DNA of 64,000 nt, taken from the NCBI RefSeq assembly GCF_027579695.1, contig NC_083590.1, positions 14,499,656 to 14,563,655 of the forward strand. Reading direction: 5' to 3'. The notes under the pieces are model-generated. The model was not told where the DNA came from. It saw nothing but the letters and a program-made list of their open reading frames with translations, and searched no databases. The stretch comes from Neoarius graeffei (Eukaryota > Chordata > Actinopteri > Siluriformes > Ariidae). Shown here in pieces: positions 1 to 10,900 of the stretch. The position numbers and the translations under genes are program-made. Numbering within the stretch: position 1 is the stretch's first letter; every line of letters begins with the position of its first letter.

Positions 1-2062
1 TGAGAAATAAAAGAGGTCCAAGTATTGATCCCTGGGGCACACCACATTCTATATCACACTCATTCGACATAGTGCCATTTATGTCCACAAGCTGTTTGCG
101 GTTTGATAGGTATGATTTAAACCAACCGACAGAAGGACTAGACATACCAAGACACTTCATCTTATCTAAGAGAATGTTGTGATTAACAGTGTCAAAGGCC
201 TTTTGCAGATCAAGCATAACCATACCTGTATAGTTGCCTTTATCACATTCTAGTTTTATGTAATCACACAGGTGAATTAGGCAAGTATCTGTGGAGTAGT
301 TGGACCTGAAACCAGATTGAAGTTCATACAGTAAGTTGTGGTCTATTAAATACTCATTAAGCTGGTTATACATGAGTCGTTCAAAAACCTTTGACATTAC
401 ATTCAATACTGACACCGGTCTATAATTATCAACTTCAGTTTTAGATTTTTTCTTGTATAGTGGAACCACTCGAGCAAGCTTTAAGTCATCAGGAACCTTC
501 CTGCTACTGATCGACAAGTTTATAATGTGCCTCACTAGATGAGCAATAACATCCGCCCCATCTTTAAGAAATCTGGCTGATAGGTTGTCTAGACCAGTTG
601 CTTTACTGGCACTCATGGAAGTGAGAACTTTATATACTTGGTCAAAGCTGACTTCTTTGAGACTAAAACAGTCACCAGATACATTCAAATTTGTATAGTA
701 GTTTCTAACAAAATCAGTACCAAACATACCAGTACAAGGTGGAAGCTGCTCAACGAGCTTAGAGGCTATTGTAGTAAAAAAGTTGTTAAAATAATTAGCC
801 ACTGTTTCTGTTTCAAATGTCAATGAGTCATCGATTTCAAGACCAATGCTGCTGACTCTGGATTTGCATTTTGAGGATGAGCCCAATGATTTTATGGTCT
901 GCCATAACCTTTTGGGGTGATTTTTGTTTTCCTCAATCTGATTTTTAAAGTAGTCAGCCTTGGCTTTTGTTTTTTTATACTTTACCTGGTTACGATAAAA
1001 TTTAAACTGTTCATGATCTTCAAGGTTTTGGGTGTTATTAAACCTGGCTAAACATTTATCTCTTTTCCTAATCAGTTCAATTATTTCCCCAGACATCCAA
1101 GGTTCAGTTCTTTGTTTTACTCTGACCTCTTTGAATGGGGCAATGGAGTCTAAAATCAATGTGAATGTAGTTTTAAACAATAGCCAAGCCTTATCTACGT
1201 CATTGCAGTCTAGTATAGTTTGCCAGTTTGCTGTACCGAGGGCCTGATGCAGAACCTCTTTAGAATAGTTTTTGAGAGAACGCATGCGTACACCATTATG
1301 CTTGTTAATAGGTTGACCCTTTTTTAATTTCCGGGTACAATATGTGATAAAATGATCACTTAGGCCTAAGCTTAGTACACCAGATTGACTTATTCGGTCA
1401 GAGTCAGAAACAAATATAAGATCTAGTATGGACTTTGTTGTTTTAGTCACCCTTGTAGGCTTATCTATAATTTGTTTTAGACCACATGACCCTGCAAAAT
1501 GGTACAAAGCATTTACTAGGGCATTGTCAGACTTCTTTAGTAGATCAGTATTGAAATCACCAAGAACCACTGTCTCAACCTGAACTAGACTAGTGCCACA
1601 TGCGTCTTCAAGCAGTGCATAAAAGTCTCGTTCTTTCTCCGTTCTATAGCACACACCAGTAAGAATGGGTCTAGTCTTTGGTAGCAAGATCTCAGCCCAG
1701 ACTGTCTCACAGTTTGAAGGGGCAATGTCATCCCTGGGATTATATGCAATATCACATCTGATATATACACAAACACCACCACCATCCCTGCTTCTGTCAT
1801 TACGATGAATAGAGTAGCCTGGAATCTCCACTTCTGCATTGCCCACTGAGTCATCAAGCCAGGTTTCTGTGATGCCAATGACTGCTGCATTTGTGTGCAG
1901 GGCTATTCGTCGAAGCTCGTCCAGTTTTGGGATTAGGCTTTGGGTGTTAAGATGTATAAAATGTAGGCCCTTGGATCGAAAGCACTGGAACATATCGTCG
2001 TCTTGGTCGATTTCAGAAGGCTCTGGTGCTGGATTATCCTGGCCTTCAATTGACTGGGACTG
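1..2062 (-). CDS. LINE endonuclease-reverse transcriptase (partial, open at window edge)
   Basis: The frame reads continuously on the - strand from about 2062 to the edge. Its first recognisable block, HFIHLNTQSLIPKLDELR near 1960, is the usual lead-in to an APE-type endonuclease. The endonuclease occupies about 1960-1330, a linker about 1330-650, and RT fingers/palm about 650-1. The YxDD-type catalytic box and the 3' UTR lie outside the window. The encoded enzyme would nick target DNA and reverse-transcribe its own RNA in the nucleus. I saw no in-frame stop, but I translated only in sections. Confidence 0.7.
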
Positions 2063-2646
2063 AGATGCAATACTCGAGTACTAGGTTCATCATCTCCAGG
2101 TAGAGAGGCCCAACCACAGTTGTCACATACAAATTGCAGGGGCTCATCACTGTTGAGAACAGCAGCATTATATTGCTCAGCAGAAATGTCGCAGCACTTT
2201 ATATGGGTCCATTCCTCGCATAAATCACAGGATACCGCCTTACTATTGCTACGAACAGCCTTCTGACATCTGGTACAAGGGAATTTGGGACCTGGGCCTG
2301 GACAAGGGTGAATATCCCCGCATCCCAGGAGACTCAGTGTCATAAATAGACTATATGTGTCTACTTTAGTCATCAAAAGTCTGGTTTTCTTCCCCTGTTT
2401 ACCGTTACTATGGACGCGCTCATTTCCCAAGGTAGGCGATATTAGGTGCATATACAGATTTCCGGTTGCAAATCCACAGTGTTTTAAGCCATCATACAAG
2501 TTTTGTCGCTCAATTACCCCCTGGGTAAAAGGGGAACCTTCATTCAACCGATGAATAATCTTTCTGACAGTAATGTTGGCTAAAATCACATAAACATATA
2601 TCGCAAAAGCAATGCCAAGTTTACCGGTCGCCATCTTGTAAGCCAC
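1933..2646 (-). CDS. LINE N-terminal protein with PHD finger and 2A-like motif
   Basis: This frame encodes a hydrophobic N-terminus, then GDIHPCPGP, then a PHD-type zinc finger. The finger has paired cysteines (FPCTRC, SCDLC), a HIKC pair and a final CDNC. In related LINEs this module lies directly before the endonuclease. Here the frame is lost near 2065-2090, and the last 40 or so residues (to FDPRAYILYILTPKA) read out of frame through the endonuclease start. PHD fingers bind histone tails in other proteins; a chromatin-targeting role here is inference. The start at 2646 is only the first in-frame ATG. Confidence 0.6.
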   Translation of the reverse strand: MAYKMATGKLGIAFAIYVYVILANITVRKIIHRLNEGSPFTQGVIERQNLYDGLKHCGFATGNLYMHLISPTLGNERVHSNGKQGKKTRLLMTKVDTYSLFMTLSLLGCGDIHPCPGPGPKFPCTRCQKAVRSNSKAVSCDLCEEWTHIKCCDISAEQYNAAVLNSDEPLQFVCDNCGWASLPGDDEPSTRVLHLSPSQLKARIIQHQSLLKSTKTTICSSAFDPRAYILYILTPKA

Positions 2647-2705
2647 TTTTCTCTAGATAACTAGATATATGTCTAAAATAAACGATCTACAGATTTGTGA
2701 CCCTT

Positions 2706-2852
2706 ATGGCTTACCGGACGGAGTTTTCACGACCGGATTTTGAACTGCCAGCGGAATACCGGGACGTGTATGATTACCTCATTAACTTTCCCTCGCTGTT
2801 CAGTGGTGAAGCACTGCGTGCTTATAAATCTCTGGACAGTTATCTTTACAGA
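2706..2852 (+). pseudogene. First part of an exon of a multicopy SWIM/YqaJ-type teleost protein
   Basis: The frame starts MAYRTEFSRPDFELP and continues through EYRDVYDYLINFPSLF and SGEALRAYKSLDSYL. I recognise this as the N-terminus of a repeated teleost protein family that carries a SWIM zinc-binding region and often a YqaJ-like nuclease; that match is from memory. The exon is cut at 2852 by a hAT element and resumes at 4538. Native function is unknown. In other genomes these genes look like transposon cargo. Confidence 0.5.
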
Positions 2853-4529
2853 CAAGGCTCGAAATTAACTTTTTTTCTTTGTGTCCCCCAGTGGTCCCGA
2901 ATTCTGTGTTGTATTGTCCCGAATGGAAGCAATAGTGTCCCCATTTTTTTCCTCTCTGAAATAACCAGTGGTTAATATTATCATATGAAGTTACTATTAT
3001 ATTTGTAACTATGCGATTTTGAACCCTTTATATCATTTTTACAATAAGTCACAAAACACAAGTGACACATGTCCTATACATCATCTACTTCAAAATTACA
3101 GTTATTGCATTTTCAGTTTATTAAACTTTGGCGATCTCACTGTATGAATAGATACCCGTTTATTTAAAGGGGCCAACTAGCTCATTCAGAAAATGTTTCA
3201 ACTCCCTACATCTGCAGTACACTTTAGTTGAAAATAAGACCCCTTTTATGTTCATTTCATCTACTTATACCTTGAATATCTGTTGGCATATATAAGGCCA
3301 ACTTATCATTTTCACCATGACCGTTATCCATTTTTATGTAATATAGATGTTTTGAAAGCCATCAGCCATACCATCAATGGATGAAATGCCCTTGAGCAAG
3401 GCACCTACCCCAACATTGCTACAGGGACTGTAACAGTGTAAAAAACCGTAAAGTCACTTTGGATAAAAGTGTCATATAAGTGCAAACAAAGCAATGTAAT
3501 GAAAGTTTTTTTTATTGTAACCTTTAGTCATAGAAATCATTTACATTATTTACAGTGCTTAATTTCATTTTCTTTGACCTAGACAAATTTCCCATTCATT
3601 TCTATGGAATTATTTGAAAAACTACACACATTTTCAAACATCCGCTGCTCTGGCATGCTTTCACCTAGAGACATGATTCAAACTTTAAAGCGTAGAGAAA
3701 CTTCTCCTCTGTGGATCTGGCATTCAACTTTTTGCTAGGTTCTATACTTTTGGATCAGTCCCAGCTCAAACACCATGTGGGTTCCTGGAGAAATTCCGGC
3801 TTTATAATGGGTGTCTATTGCGTTACACACCAGTGCAGCTTGTTAAGTTAGAGTGTAGAGAGCTTGGAAAAATAGCTCAAACTTTCTCATTTAAACTGTG
3901 TTTTCAGCCCCAATTTTCACTCTACACACACAATTTTCTCAAAAGTAGTAGCCACACTTGTCCTGATTCACACAATGTGTCTACCTACACGATAGGACTT
4001 GTAGTTTTTGAATGAGAAGCCTGAAAGTCAGGAGAAGGCAGGCACGCAGCCCCATAGACTCACATTATAAACGTGGCTGCGCTTTGATTGTTAAATCAGA
4101 AAAGTCACTCGTTTTTAACTCGTTCTAGTGTCCTCAATTTTTACACTACAGACAAAAAAAGTACATCAGTGTATTCAGGAGACCCTTGTGGCACTCAATG
4201 TGAAATAATTTTGTGAATATCTCCTTCCGTTTTCGTGTAAACCCCCGTTGTTTGGAGGGAGCGCTCTGACGGAAAGCTGCCCTTTTCGTGTGCCCCTCCC
4301 CCACCCGCGCGCTGAGCAGAGAGACACAAAAATACAGTCCGGCTCAGCTCCGGCAACTGTGACTGCTACGCGCACTGCATCACTCTCACGATTTCCCCCG
4401 GGGGAATTGTCGTCTCTAGATCTATTTTTTTCCATTGTCCCGGGATTGTCCCAGATATGATAATTTTGTGTCCCGATGACATTTTTTATGGTCCCCGGGA
4501 CGTCGGGACACCGTTAGTTTTGAGCGCTG
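2853..4529. mobile_element. hAT-type DNA transposon, non-autonomous, inserted in the SWIM-type exon
   Basis: The ends are inverted repeats: CAAGGCTCGAAATTAAC at the left and, read on the opposite strand, CAGCGCTCAAAACTAAC at the right (13 of 17 match). The element is flanked by a perfect 8-bp direct repeat, TTTACAGA, at 2845-2852 and 4530-4537, as expected for hAT. Removing the element and one repeat restores an open exon. No transposase is recognisable inside. Bases 3380-3500 contain part of a common teleost repeat (CTTGAGCAAGGCACCTA). Confidence 0.85.
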
Positions 4530-4537
4530 TTTACAGA

Positions 4538-4604
4538 AATTCAGGATTTGTCAGCGACTCAGATGTGGCATCTTGTAAACAAGAAAATGATCCTCACTGG
4601 ATGG
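4538..4604 (+). pseudogene. Second part of the SWIM-type exon, ending at a splice donor
   Basis: This continues the frame of 2706-2852 without change of phase. It encodes NSGFVSDSDVASCKQ and then a short stretch ending in HWM. A strong donor, GTAAGT, begins at 4605. The combined exon would be 214 bp. The downstream exon with the SWIM motif was not found within the next kilobase. Confidence 0.45.
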
Positions 4605-4861
4605 GTAAGTCACTTAAGTATTGAGTATAGCACTGACCAGCCGATTATAGAATAGAATAAGGTAATTCCAAATCGTCCGTGTTGTTTACATGGATCTGGC
4701 GTTGGAGAGGTAGAGGCTTGGCAGTGGAGATTTGAGTGGCTGTTTTCTGAGCTTATCAACAGGCCGGCTCTGCCTGTAGCCTCGCTTTTGCTTCGGCTCC
4801 CCCTCCTTCGCTTTGCTTCCGATAACAATCCACAGAGACCCCGCTGGTCTCGCAATCTGGT

Positions 4862-4925
4862 CTCGTCCGGAATGTTTTTTTTTTTTTCTCGTCCGGAATG
4901 TTTTTTTTTTTTCTCGTCCGGAATG
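4862..4925. repeat. Three-copy 26-bp tandem repeat with T-tracts
   Basis: TCTCGTCCGGAATG recurs three times (about 4862, 4888 and 4912), separated by runs of 12-14 T. The flanks 4605-4861 and 4926-5010 hold no gene that I can support. Confidence 0.85.
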
Positions 4926-5010
4926 TTGTGCATGCGATGGAAATCGCTACAAACCGTCATTTTCTGCTGGAAACCAATGTCCAGTAAGTCCATACGGTTG
5001 TAGTGGATAT

Positions 5011-5475
5011 TGAAGTCCGGTACAGACGAACAACATGCAAAAATACACACAAAAAACATAAAAACCATGCACAGGTAGGGAGAGCTTGTAGCCACAGCCG
5101 TTGTAGTAGAATTGTATATAGTAGGATTTTCCAGAAGAAAAGGTAGAAGTAAAAGCAGAAGTAGAACCAGAAGTAGAAGGCGGAATATGGCGTTTGACCG
5201 ACACGATGGTGTCTGTCACAATCTGAATCGGCTGTGACGTCACATGCAAGATCTCTATTGAAGTCTGGTACAAACGAACAACATGCAAAAATACACACAA
5301 AAAACATAAAAACGTGCACAGGTAGGGAGAGCTTGTAGCCGCAGCCGTTGTAGTAGAATTGTATATAGTAGGGTTTTCCAGAAGAAAAGGTAAAAGTAGA
5401 AGGCGGAAATATGGCGTTTGACCGACAAGATGGCGTCTGTCACAATCTGGATCGGCTGTGACGTCACATGCAAGT
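5011..5475. repeat. Tandem duplication, period 248 bp
   Basis: The segment starting TGAAGTCCGGTACAGACGAA at 5011 recurs at 5259. Both copies run through AACAACATGCAAAAATACAC and TGTAGTAGAATTGTATATAG to GCTGTGACGTCACATGCAAG. The second copy lacks about 30 bp of the AGAAGTAGAAG stretch. GTGACGTCAC is a palindromic CRE-like octamer core present in both copies. The origin of the unit is unknown. Confidence 0.85.
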
Positions 5476-5496
5476 GCTCCATAAGAGGCTGGAAAA

Positions 5497-6873
5497 GTTA
5501 AAGGTACAAAAAATGAACAGCTGGAGGACCACATTGCAACTCATTAGATCAATTGGCAATAGGTCATTAACATGACTGGGTATAAAAAGAGCATCTTGGA
5601 GTGGCAGCAGCTCTCAGAAGTAAAGATGGGAAGATGATCACCAATCCCCCTAATTCTGCGCCGACAAATAGTGGAGCAATATCAGAAAGGAGTTCGACAG
5701 TGTCAAATTGCAAAGAGTTTGAACATATCATCACCTACAGTGCATAATATCATCAAAAGATTCAGAGAATCTGGAAGAATCTCTGTGTGTAAGGGTCAAG
5801 GCCGGAAAACCATACTGGGTGCCCGTGATCTTCGGGCCCTTAGACGGCATTGCATCACATACAGGCATGCTTCTGTATTGGAAATCACAAAATGGGCTCA
5901 GGAATATTTCCAGAGAACATTATCTGTGAACACAATTCACTGTGCCATCCGCCGTTGCCAGCTAAAACTCTATAGTTCAAAGAAGAAGCCGTATCTAAAC
6001 ATGATCCAGAAGTGCAGACGTCTTCTCTGGGCCAAGGCTCATTTAAAATGGACTGTGGCAAAGTGGAAAACTGTTCTGTGGTCAGACGAATCAAAATTTG
6101 AAGTTCTTTATGGAAATCAGGGACGCCGTGTCATTCGGACTAAGGAGGAGAAGGACGACCCAAGTTGTTATCAGCACTCAGTTCAGAAGCCTGCATCTCT
6201 GATGGTATGGGGTTGCATTAGTGCATGTGGCATGGGCAGCTTACGCAGCTGGAAAGACACCATCAATGCTGAAAGGTATATCCAGGTTCTAGAGCAACAT
6301 ATGCTCCCATCCAGACGACGTCTCTTTCAGGGAAGACCTTGCATTTTCCAACATGACAATGCCAAACCACATACTGCATCAATTACAGCATCATGGCTGC
6401 GTAGAAGAAGGGTCCGGGTACTGAACTGGCCAGCCTGCAGTCCAGATCTTTCACCCATAGAAAACATTTGTCGCATCATAAAACGGAAGATACGACAAAA
6501 AAGACCCAAGACAGTTGAGCAATTAGAATCCTACGGTATATTAGACAAGAATGGGTTAACATTCCTATCCCTAAACTTGAGCAACTTGTCTCCTCAGTCC
6601 CCAGACGTTTACAGACTGTTGTAAAGAGAAAAGGGGATGTATCACAGTGGTAAACATGGCCTTGTCCCAACTTTTTTGAGATGTGTTGTTGTCATGAAAT
6701 TTAAAATCACCTAATTTTTCTCTTTAAATGATATATTTTCTCAGTTTAAACATTTGATATGTCATCTATATTCTATTCTGAATAAAATATGGAATTTTGA
6801 AACTTCCACATCATTGCATTCTGTTTTTATTTACAATTTGTACTTTGTCCCAACTTTTTTGGAATCAGGGTTG
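5497..6873 (+). mobile_element. Tc1-like transposon copy 1, left end truncated
   Basis: The right terminal inverted repeat ends CCAACTTTTTTGGAATCAGG then GTTG, followed by TA at 6874-6875. No matching left terminus is present; homology begins near 5497, next to the 248-bp tandem repeat. Two other copies of the same family lie at 24333-25329 and 52800-54699. Confidence 0.85.
5625..6655 (+). pseudogene. Tc1-like DDE transposase, degraded
   Basis: The protein cuts and pastes DNA at TA sites. It shows an N-terminal helix-turn-helix ([19 protein letters not shown]) and three catalytic blocks: [19 protein letters not shown] and [10 protein letters not shown]. It is inactive: the expected ATG at 5625 is followed two codons later by TGA. 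A small insertion near 6537 shifts the frame, so the C-terminus past LESYG is out of frame. The open part, 5671-6624, is 317 codons. Confidence 0.9.
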
Positions 6874-6875
6874 TA

Positions 6876-7864
6876 CAACAAGGCCTACACTTCAGTATGT
6901 TACTCTGTACAGCTAACAGCTAACATCTGCTTTCCATCAATACGTCAAAGATCAAAAGACTAAAGAAGACCACATGTCTCTAAGGTCAGCTCAGGTCACA
7001 AAGAAAACACCAGGACTGTTTGTTAGTGTGTTACAGAGGAAATGTTGCAAGGAGCCAATCCATGATCATGACAAATAAAAAAAAAATAAAAGGGTGATGT
7101 TGTTCTGTTTGGCTTTCTTTCCCACTTCACTCATCTCAGTTTTGTGACAATGAACTTAAACAAGTATTTGAGCTCCAGTGGATTTACCCTTGTTTTTTTT
7201 ATCCTTATTTTACTCAGTTTAAAAAAAAAATCCCATGACATTTGGAAATATTCACATCTGTACAAAATGTTCTGAATACGTTCATGTGAGCACACCAACC
7301 CAGTGATAGATGTTAAACTGTTATGTCAAACACCTCAAGAAGAAGATGCACTAAGACGCATGCTGAATGAAAGAGAAGGTGGAATGCAGAAAAAGCAACT
7401 GACCAACATGAGCAGAAGCTCTAAAATGATAAACACAAGGATATTTTCTGAAATCTCCATCCTGCAAGATTGATAACACTCTGATCTTACACACTCGATA
7501 ACGCAGCATGAGATTATACAGTCAGTGTGTTATGCAATTCATCCTGTGAAGCAATGACTGTATGAAGGGATGGAGTTTAAAGGTGAGAGAGAGAGAGAAA
7601 AGACAGAGGGCATTAAATGATTAAGGCATTTTGCAAATGCTGCCTTAATCTATTCATCACTGAACAGCTGCTGAGCTGGGGGGCAGGGTTGAGTTACATG
7701 GAGTAAAAAAAAGACAAGGGAGGAGGGACGAGAGAAGAAGGGACAGACATAAAAGAGAGAAAGAGGTGGGGCGCTACTCATTCAGCACTTTATTTCTTCA
7801 CTGATTCATTCAGCAAAAAGAGAAACATCTGGGAAAAGGTTGCAGCTGCATCCCAGGGTGGAAA
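6876..7864. other. Non-coding sequence upstream of cygb; probable promoter region
   Basis: No gene or recognisable transposon was seen. Purine-rich GAGA tracts occur at about 7580-7600 and 7720-7770. No TATA box stands out close to the cygb start. The 5' UTR presumably lies in the last 100 bp or so. Confidence 0.4.
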
Positions 7865-8010
7865 ATGTGTGAGATGGAGGGAATCAGAGGAGAGCACGAG
7901 CAGATAGAAAGACCAGAGTCACTCAAAGAGGAAGAAAGAGTGACAATCAAGAACACCTGGGCAAAGGTGTATGAGAATAAAAAAGTGGCAGGAGTTGCTG
8001 TGCTCATCAG
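7865..8010 (+). CDS. cygb1: Cytoglobin, exon 1 (cygb1-like)
   Basis: Cytoglobin is a hexacoordinate haem protein of the cytoplasm and nucleus, linked to nitric-oxide and oxygen-radical chemistry. This exon encodes residues 1-48 and ends in phase 2 (AG before GTACTC), the ancestral B12.2 vertebrate globin intron position. It covers the N-terminal extension and helices A-B (VTIKNTWAKVY, then VAGVAVLIR). A second ATG lies three codons in (7874) and could be the real start. Human CYGB has Cys38 in helix B; the equivalent ENKKVAGVA stretch has no cysteine, as in fish Cygb1. The cygb1 rather than cygb2 assignment rests on that and on the short C-terminus. Confidence 0.93.
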
Positions 8011-8759
8011 GTACTCATCTCTGTCGATATGTCTCTCTGTCTTGTATCTCTCGCTCTCTGATTTTTTATTTCAGATCTGTTTTTCTTGCTTAACTGGTTG
8101 AATAGCACCACTAAAGGGTTCTTTGGTTTGTCTTTACAAAGCTAGAACCATTACTCATTCAAAATAAACACTTCTACAGCACAGCTTAATGTGTTCCTGA
8201 TCTAACAAACATGAGGTGATTCTGGAGACTTTATAGAAACTGGCTTGGTTACATACATGGCCTAATTTTTCATTGTCTACAACTTGAAACTGTTTCCAGT
8301 TGGGGGAAAAAAAATCAAATAGTTATAGGGCTCTACATAGAAGTTCTCATGCCCCCCAAACACCCCCCCCCCCCCCCCCCCGAGGAACAACCTAAAAGAA
8401 CCTTAGAGTCATTTTGTAAGAGTGTTTCACCTTCCATAGAAAGAAGGGGTATGAGTTATAATCCCGTCCCTAAGGCAATCTTTTTACCTTTGAAAAAGAA
8501 AGTTGGCTTTAAATGCTAGAATTTCTGTAATAACAGCTCAGTCTGTTTTTTTTTTTTTTTGTCTTGAGACAAAAAAGGCAAAACCTAACAAGGGAATGTC
8601 TGTCTAAGAGGAATACAACATTTCAGGCCGTGCTTTTTTACAAAACTAACACAGAACTGTTCGCTGTTTAAATTATTTCATCGGCTTTATACGATTAGAA
8701 TCTCATTTGTTCTGGAAACTTCACTGGAAGAGAGATATAAATCAATATGACATTACACA
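8011..8759. other. Start of cygb intron 1; no gene seen
   Basis: Contains an 18-bp C run ending at about 8381 and a T run at 8548-8561. Nothing else is recognised. The intron runs to 23291 and most of its 15.3 kb is repeat-derived. Confidence 0.6.
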
Positions 8760-9701
8760 CAGTACCAGTTAAAAGTTTGGACACGCCTTCTAATTCAATG
8801 TTTTTCTTTATTTTTATTAATTAAAAGTCACTTTAGGGCGGCACGGTGGTGTAGTGGTTAGCGCTGTTGCCTCACAGCAAGAAGGTCCGGGTTCGAGCCC
8901 TGTGGCTGGCGAGGGCCTTTCTGTGCGGAGTTTGCATGTTGTCTGTGTGGGTTTCCTCCAGGTGCTCCGGTTTCCCCCACAGTCCAAAGACATGCAGGTT
9001 AGGTTAACTGGTGACTCTAAATTGACTGTAGGTGTGAATGTGAGTGTGAATGGTTGTCTGTGTCTATGTGTCAGCCCTGTGATGACCTGGCGACTTGTAC
9101 AGGGTGTACCCCGCCTTTCGCCCGTAGTCAGCTGGGATAGGCTCCAGCTTGCCTGTGACCCTGTAGAACAGGATAAAGTGGCTAGAGATAATGAGATGAG
9201 ATGAGAAGTCACTTTATGTCTTAAAGTGATGATGAATGTCATTTATCTTTACTTAGTTGAGCGGTTCTTGACATATGGATTACTACAGCTGTGGTGTTGA
9301 ATAGGGCTATTTACTGTATTTTTATTCTTTACTGTCTACTCTTTGATCTCAAACACATTAATAAGGCAAGAATTTAATCCACTAATTAACTTTTGATGAG
9401 ACAGACCTGTTAATTGAAAAGCATTCCAGGTGACTACCTCATGAAGCTGGTTAAGATAACGCCAATAGTGTGTAAAGCAAAGCGTCATCAAGCTCAACGC
9501 TGGTTACTTTGAAGAATTTAAACTATCAAATATATATTGTTTTTAACACTTTATTTTGTTTACCACATAATTCCAGATATGTTCCATTTGTTATTTCATA
9601 GTTTCATGTTTTCAGTATTGGTCTACAATGTAGACAGTACAAAATACAGAGAAACACAAGGATGAGTAGAGTAGGAGTGTACAAACTTTTAACTGGGGCT
9701 G
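8760..9701. mobile_element. Tc1-related MITE A, carrying a SINE
   Basis: The left end, AGTACCAGTTAAAAGTTTGG, is mirrored by the right end, ACAAACTTTTAACTGG (9680-9695), followed by TA. No transposase remains. A second copy lies in opposite orientation at 47700-49034, sharing TTGAGCGGTTCTTGA and TCATGAAGCTGGTTAAGATA. Confidence 0.8.
8836..9205 (+). mobile_element. DANA/Mermaid-type tRNA-derived SINE, copy 1
   Basis: The head GGCGGCACGGTGGTGTAGTGG has a tRNA-like A box (TAGTGGTTAGCGCTG). A B box (GGGTTCGAGCC) follows. The conserved core includes GTCCAAAGACATGCAGG and the tail ends in GATGAGATGAG. Flanking direct repeats AAGTCACTTTA at 8825-8835 and 9206-9216 show LINE-mediated insertion into MITE A. 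Confidence 0.93.
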
Positions 9702-9893
9702 TACACTATATTCTATTGACCTACAGTGTTCACCATGATTATTGGCACCCCTTATAGAGATTATTAAAAGGGATAGAAAACATTCACCTTTTGGTGAAGT
9801 CGCTTCATCTCATGCTGAAAAAAATGAGAAAAATCCAACCTTGAATTGAAATCAATTTACTGAGAGAAAAACAAATCCCTCATCAAGAAATAT

Positions 9894-10252
9894 CCATCCA
9901 TCCATTATCCATAACCGCTTATCATGTACAGGGTCGCAGGCAAGCTGGCACCTATCCCAGCTGACTATGGGTGAGAGGTGGGGTACACCCTGGACAAGTC
10001 GCCAGATCATCACAGGGCTGATACATGGAGACAAACAACCATTCACACTCACATTCACACCTATGGTCAATTTAGAGCTACCAATTAGCCTAACCTGCAT
10101 GTCTTTGGACTGTGGGGGAAACTGGGTGTTCCGGTTGAAACTCAGACACGTGGAGAACATACAAACTCCACACAGAAAGGGCCCTCATTGGCCGCTGGGC
10201 TCAAACCCAGAGCCTTCTTGCCATGAAATGACAGTGCTAACCATTACACCAC
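9894..10252 (-). mobile_element. DANA/Mermaid-type SINE, copy 2
   Basis: Reversed copy of the same SINE, with tail ATCCATCCATCC. Flanking 11-bp repeats TCAAGAAATAT at 9883-9893 and 10253-10263 are exact. It is more divergent than the other copies. Confidence 0.92.
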
Positions 10253-10356
10253 TCAAGAAATATATTTTAACAAAACCAAATGTGCCACTATTATTCACAC
10301 CCCTGTATTTAATACTTTGTACAACCTCCTTTGCACTGAGTCTCTCCTGTAACATT

Positions 10357-10900
10357 TTATAAGGTTGGAGATACAGAGCATGGCATCTGATACCATTCCT
10401 CTTTCCACAATCTCTCCATATCATCCAGGGTCCAAGACCTTCTCTTGTGCGCTCTTCTTTTCAGCTCAGCCCACAGGTTTTCACTGGGGTCCAGCTCAGG
10501 GGACTGAGATGGCCAGGGCAGAAGCTTGATTCTGTGCTCAGTGGACCATTTTTGTGTTGATTTGGACATCGGATCATTGCCCCATTGGAAGATCCGATGA
10601 TGACTCAGTTTCAGTTTCTTGGCAGGCAGCCAGATTCTGATGTCCTGGTATTTCATGGAGTCCATGATGCCATGTACCCTAACAAGGTTTCCAGGGCCTT
10701 TGGAGGAAAAACAGCCCCAAAACATCACAGAACTTACACTATATTTTACAGTTGGGATCGGGTTCTTTTCATTGTAGCTGTCCTTCTTTTACACCAAACC
10801 CACTGGGTGTGTTTATCACCAAAAAGCTCCATTTATGTTCCATCAGACCAGAGAACATGGTTGCAGTCAAAGTTGTAGTGGCGTTTCACAAACTTCAGGT
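10357..10900 (-). pseudogene. Tc1-like transposase C-terminal remnant
   Basis: The clear block SQSPELDPSENLWAELKRR carries the third catalytic acid. Upstream, MMFWGCFSSKGPGNLV matches the usual VWGCFS region. The second catalytic aspartate is lost: the expected QQDNDPKHT reads QWGNDPMSK. Coding traces continue toward 10900 with stops. Confidence 0.8.

Larger units (their letters stand above)
1..2660 (-). mobile_element. CR1/L2-group non-LTR retrotransposon (LINE), 5' part, runs off left edge
   Basis: Read on the - strand, this region holds an N-terminal PHD-finger frame, then an apurinic-type endonuclease, then a reverse transcriptase cut by the window edge. The endonuclease shows the ITETWLDDS, VVLGDFNTDL and LGLSDHFI blocks. 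The RT shows NYRPVSVLN, MLDLQKAFDTVNH and GVPQGSILGPLLFL. The frame from about 2060 down to base 1 has no stop that I could find. A single frameshift near 2065-2090 separates it from the PHD frame, so this is a fairly young copy. The clade is assigned from motif style only; Rex1 is an alternative. Confidence 0.85.

Noticed and set aside
4175-4460. Opposed 86- and 70-codon frames inside the first hAT element
   Set aside because: GC-rich terminal part of a non-autonomous element; no recognisable motif.
7865-8101. A 78-aa protein starting at the cygb ATG and reading past 8010
   Set aside because: The frame runs into intron 1; the GTACTC donor with the matching exon 2 phase gives a proper globin.
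8836-8910. tRNA genes at SINE heads
   Set aside because: A and B boxes are present, but no cloverleaf with acceptor stem was seen; these are tRNA-derived SINE promoters.
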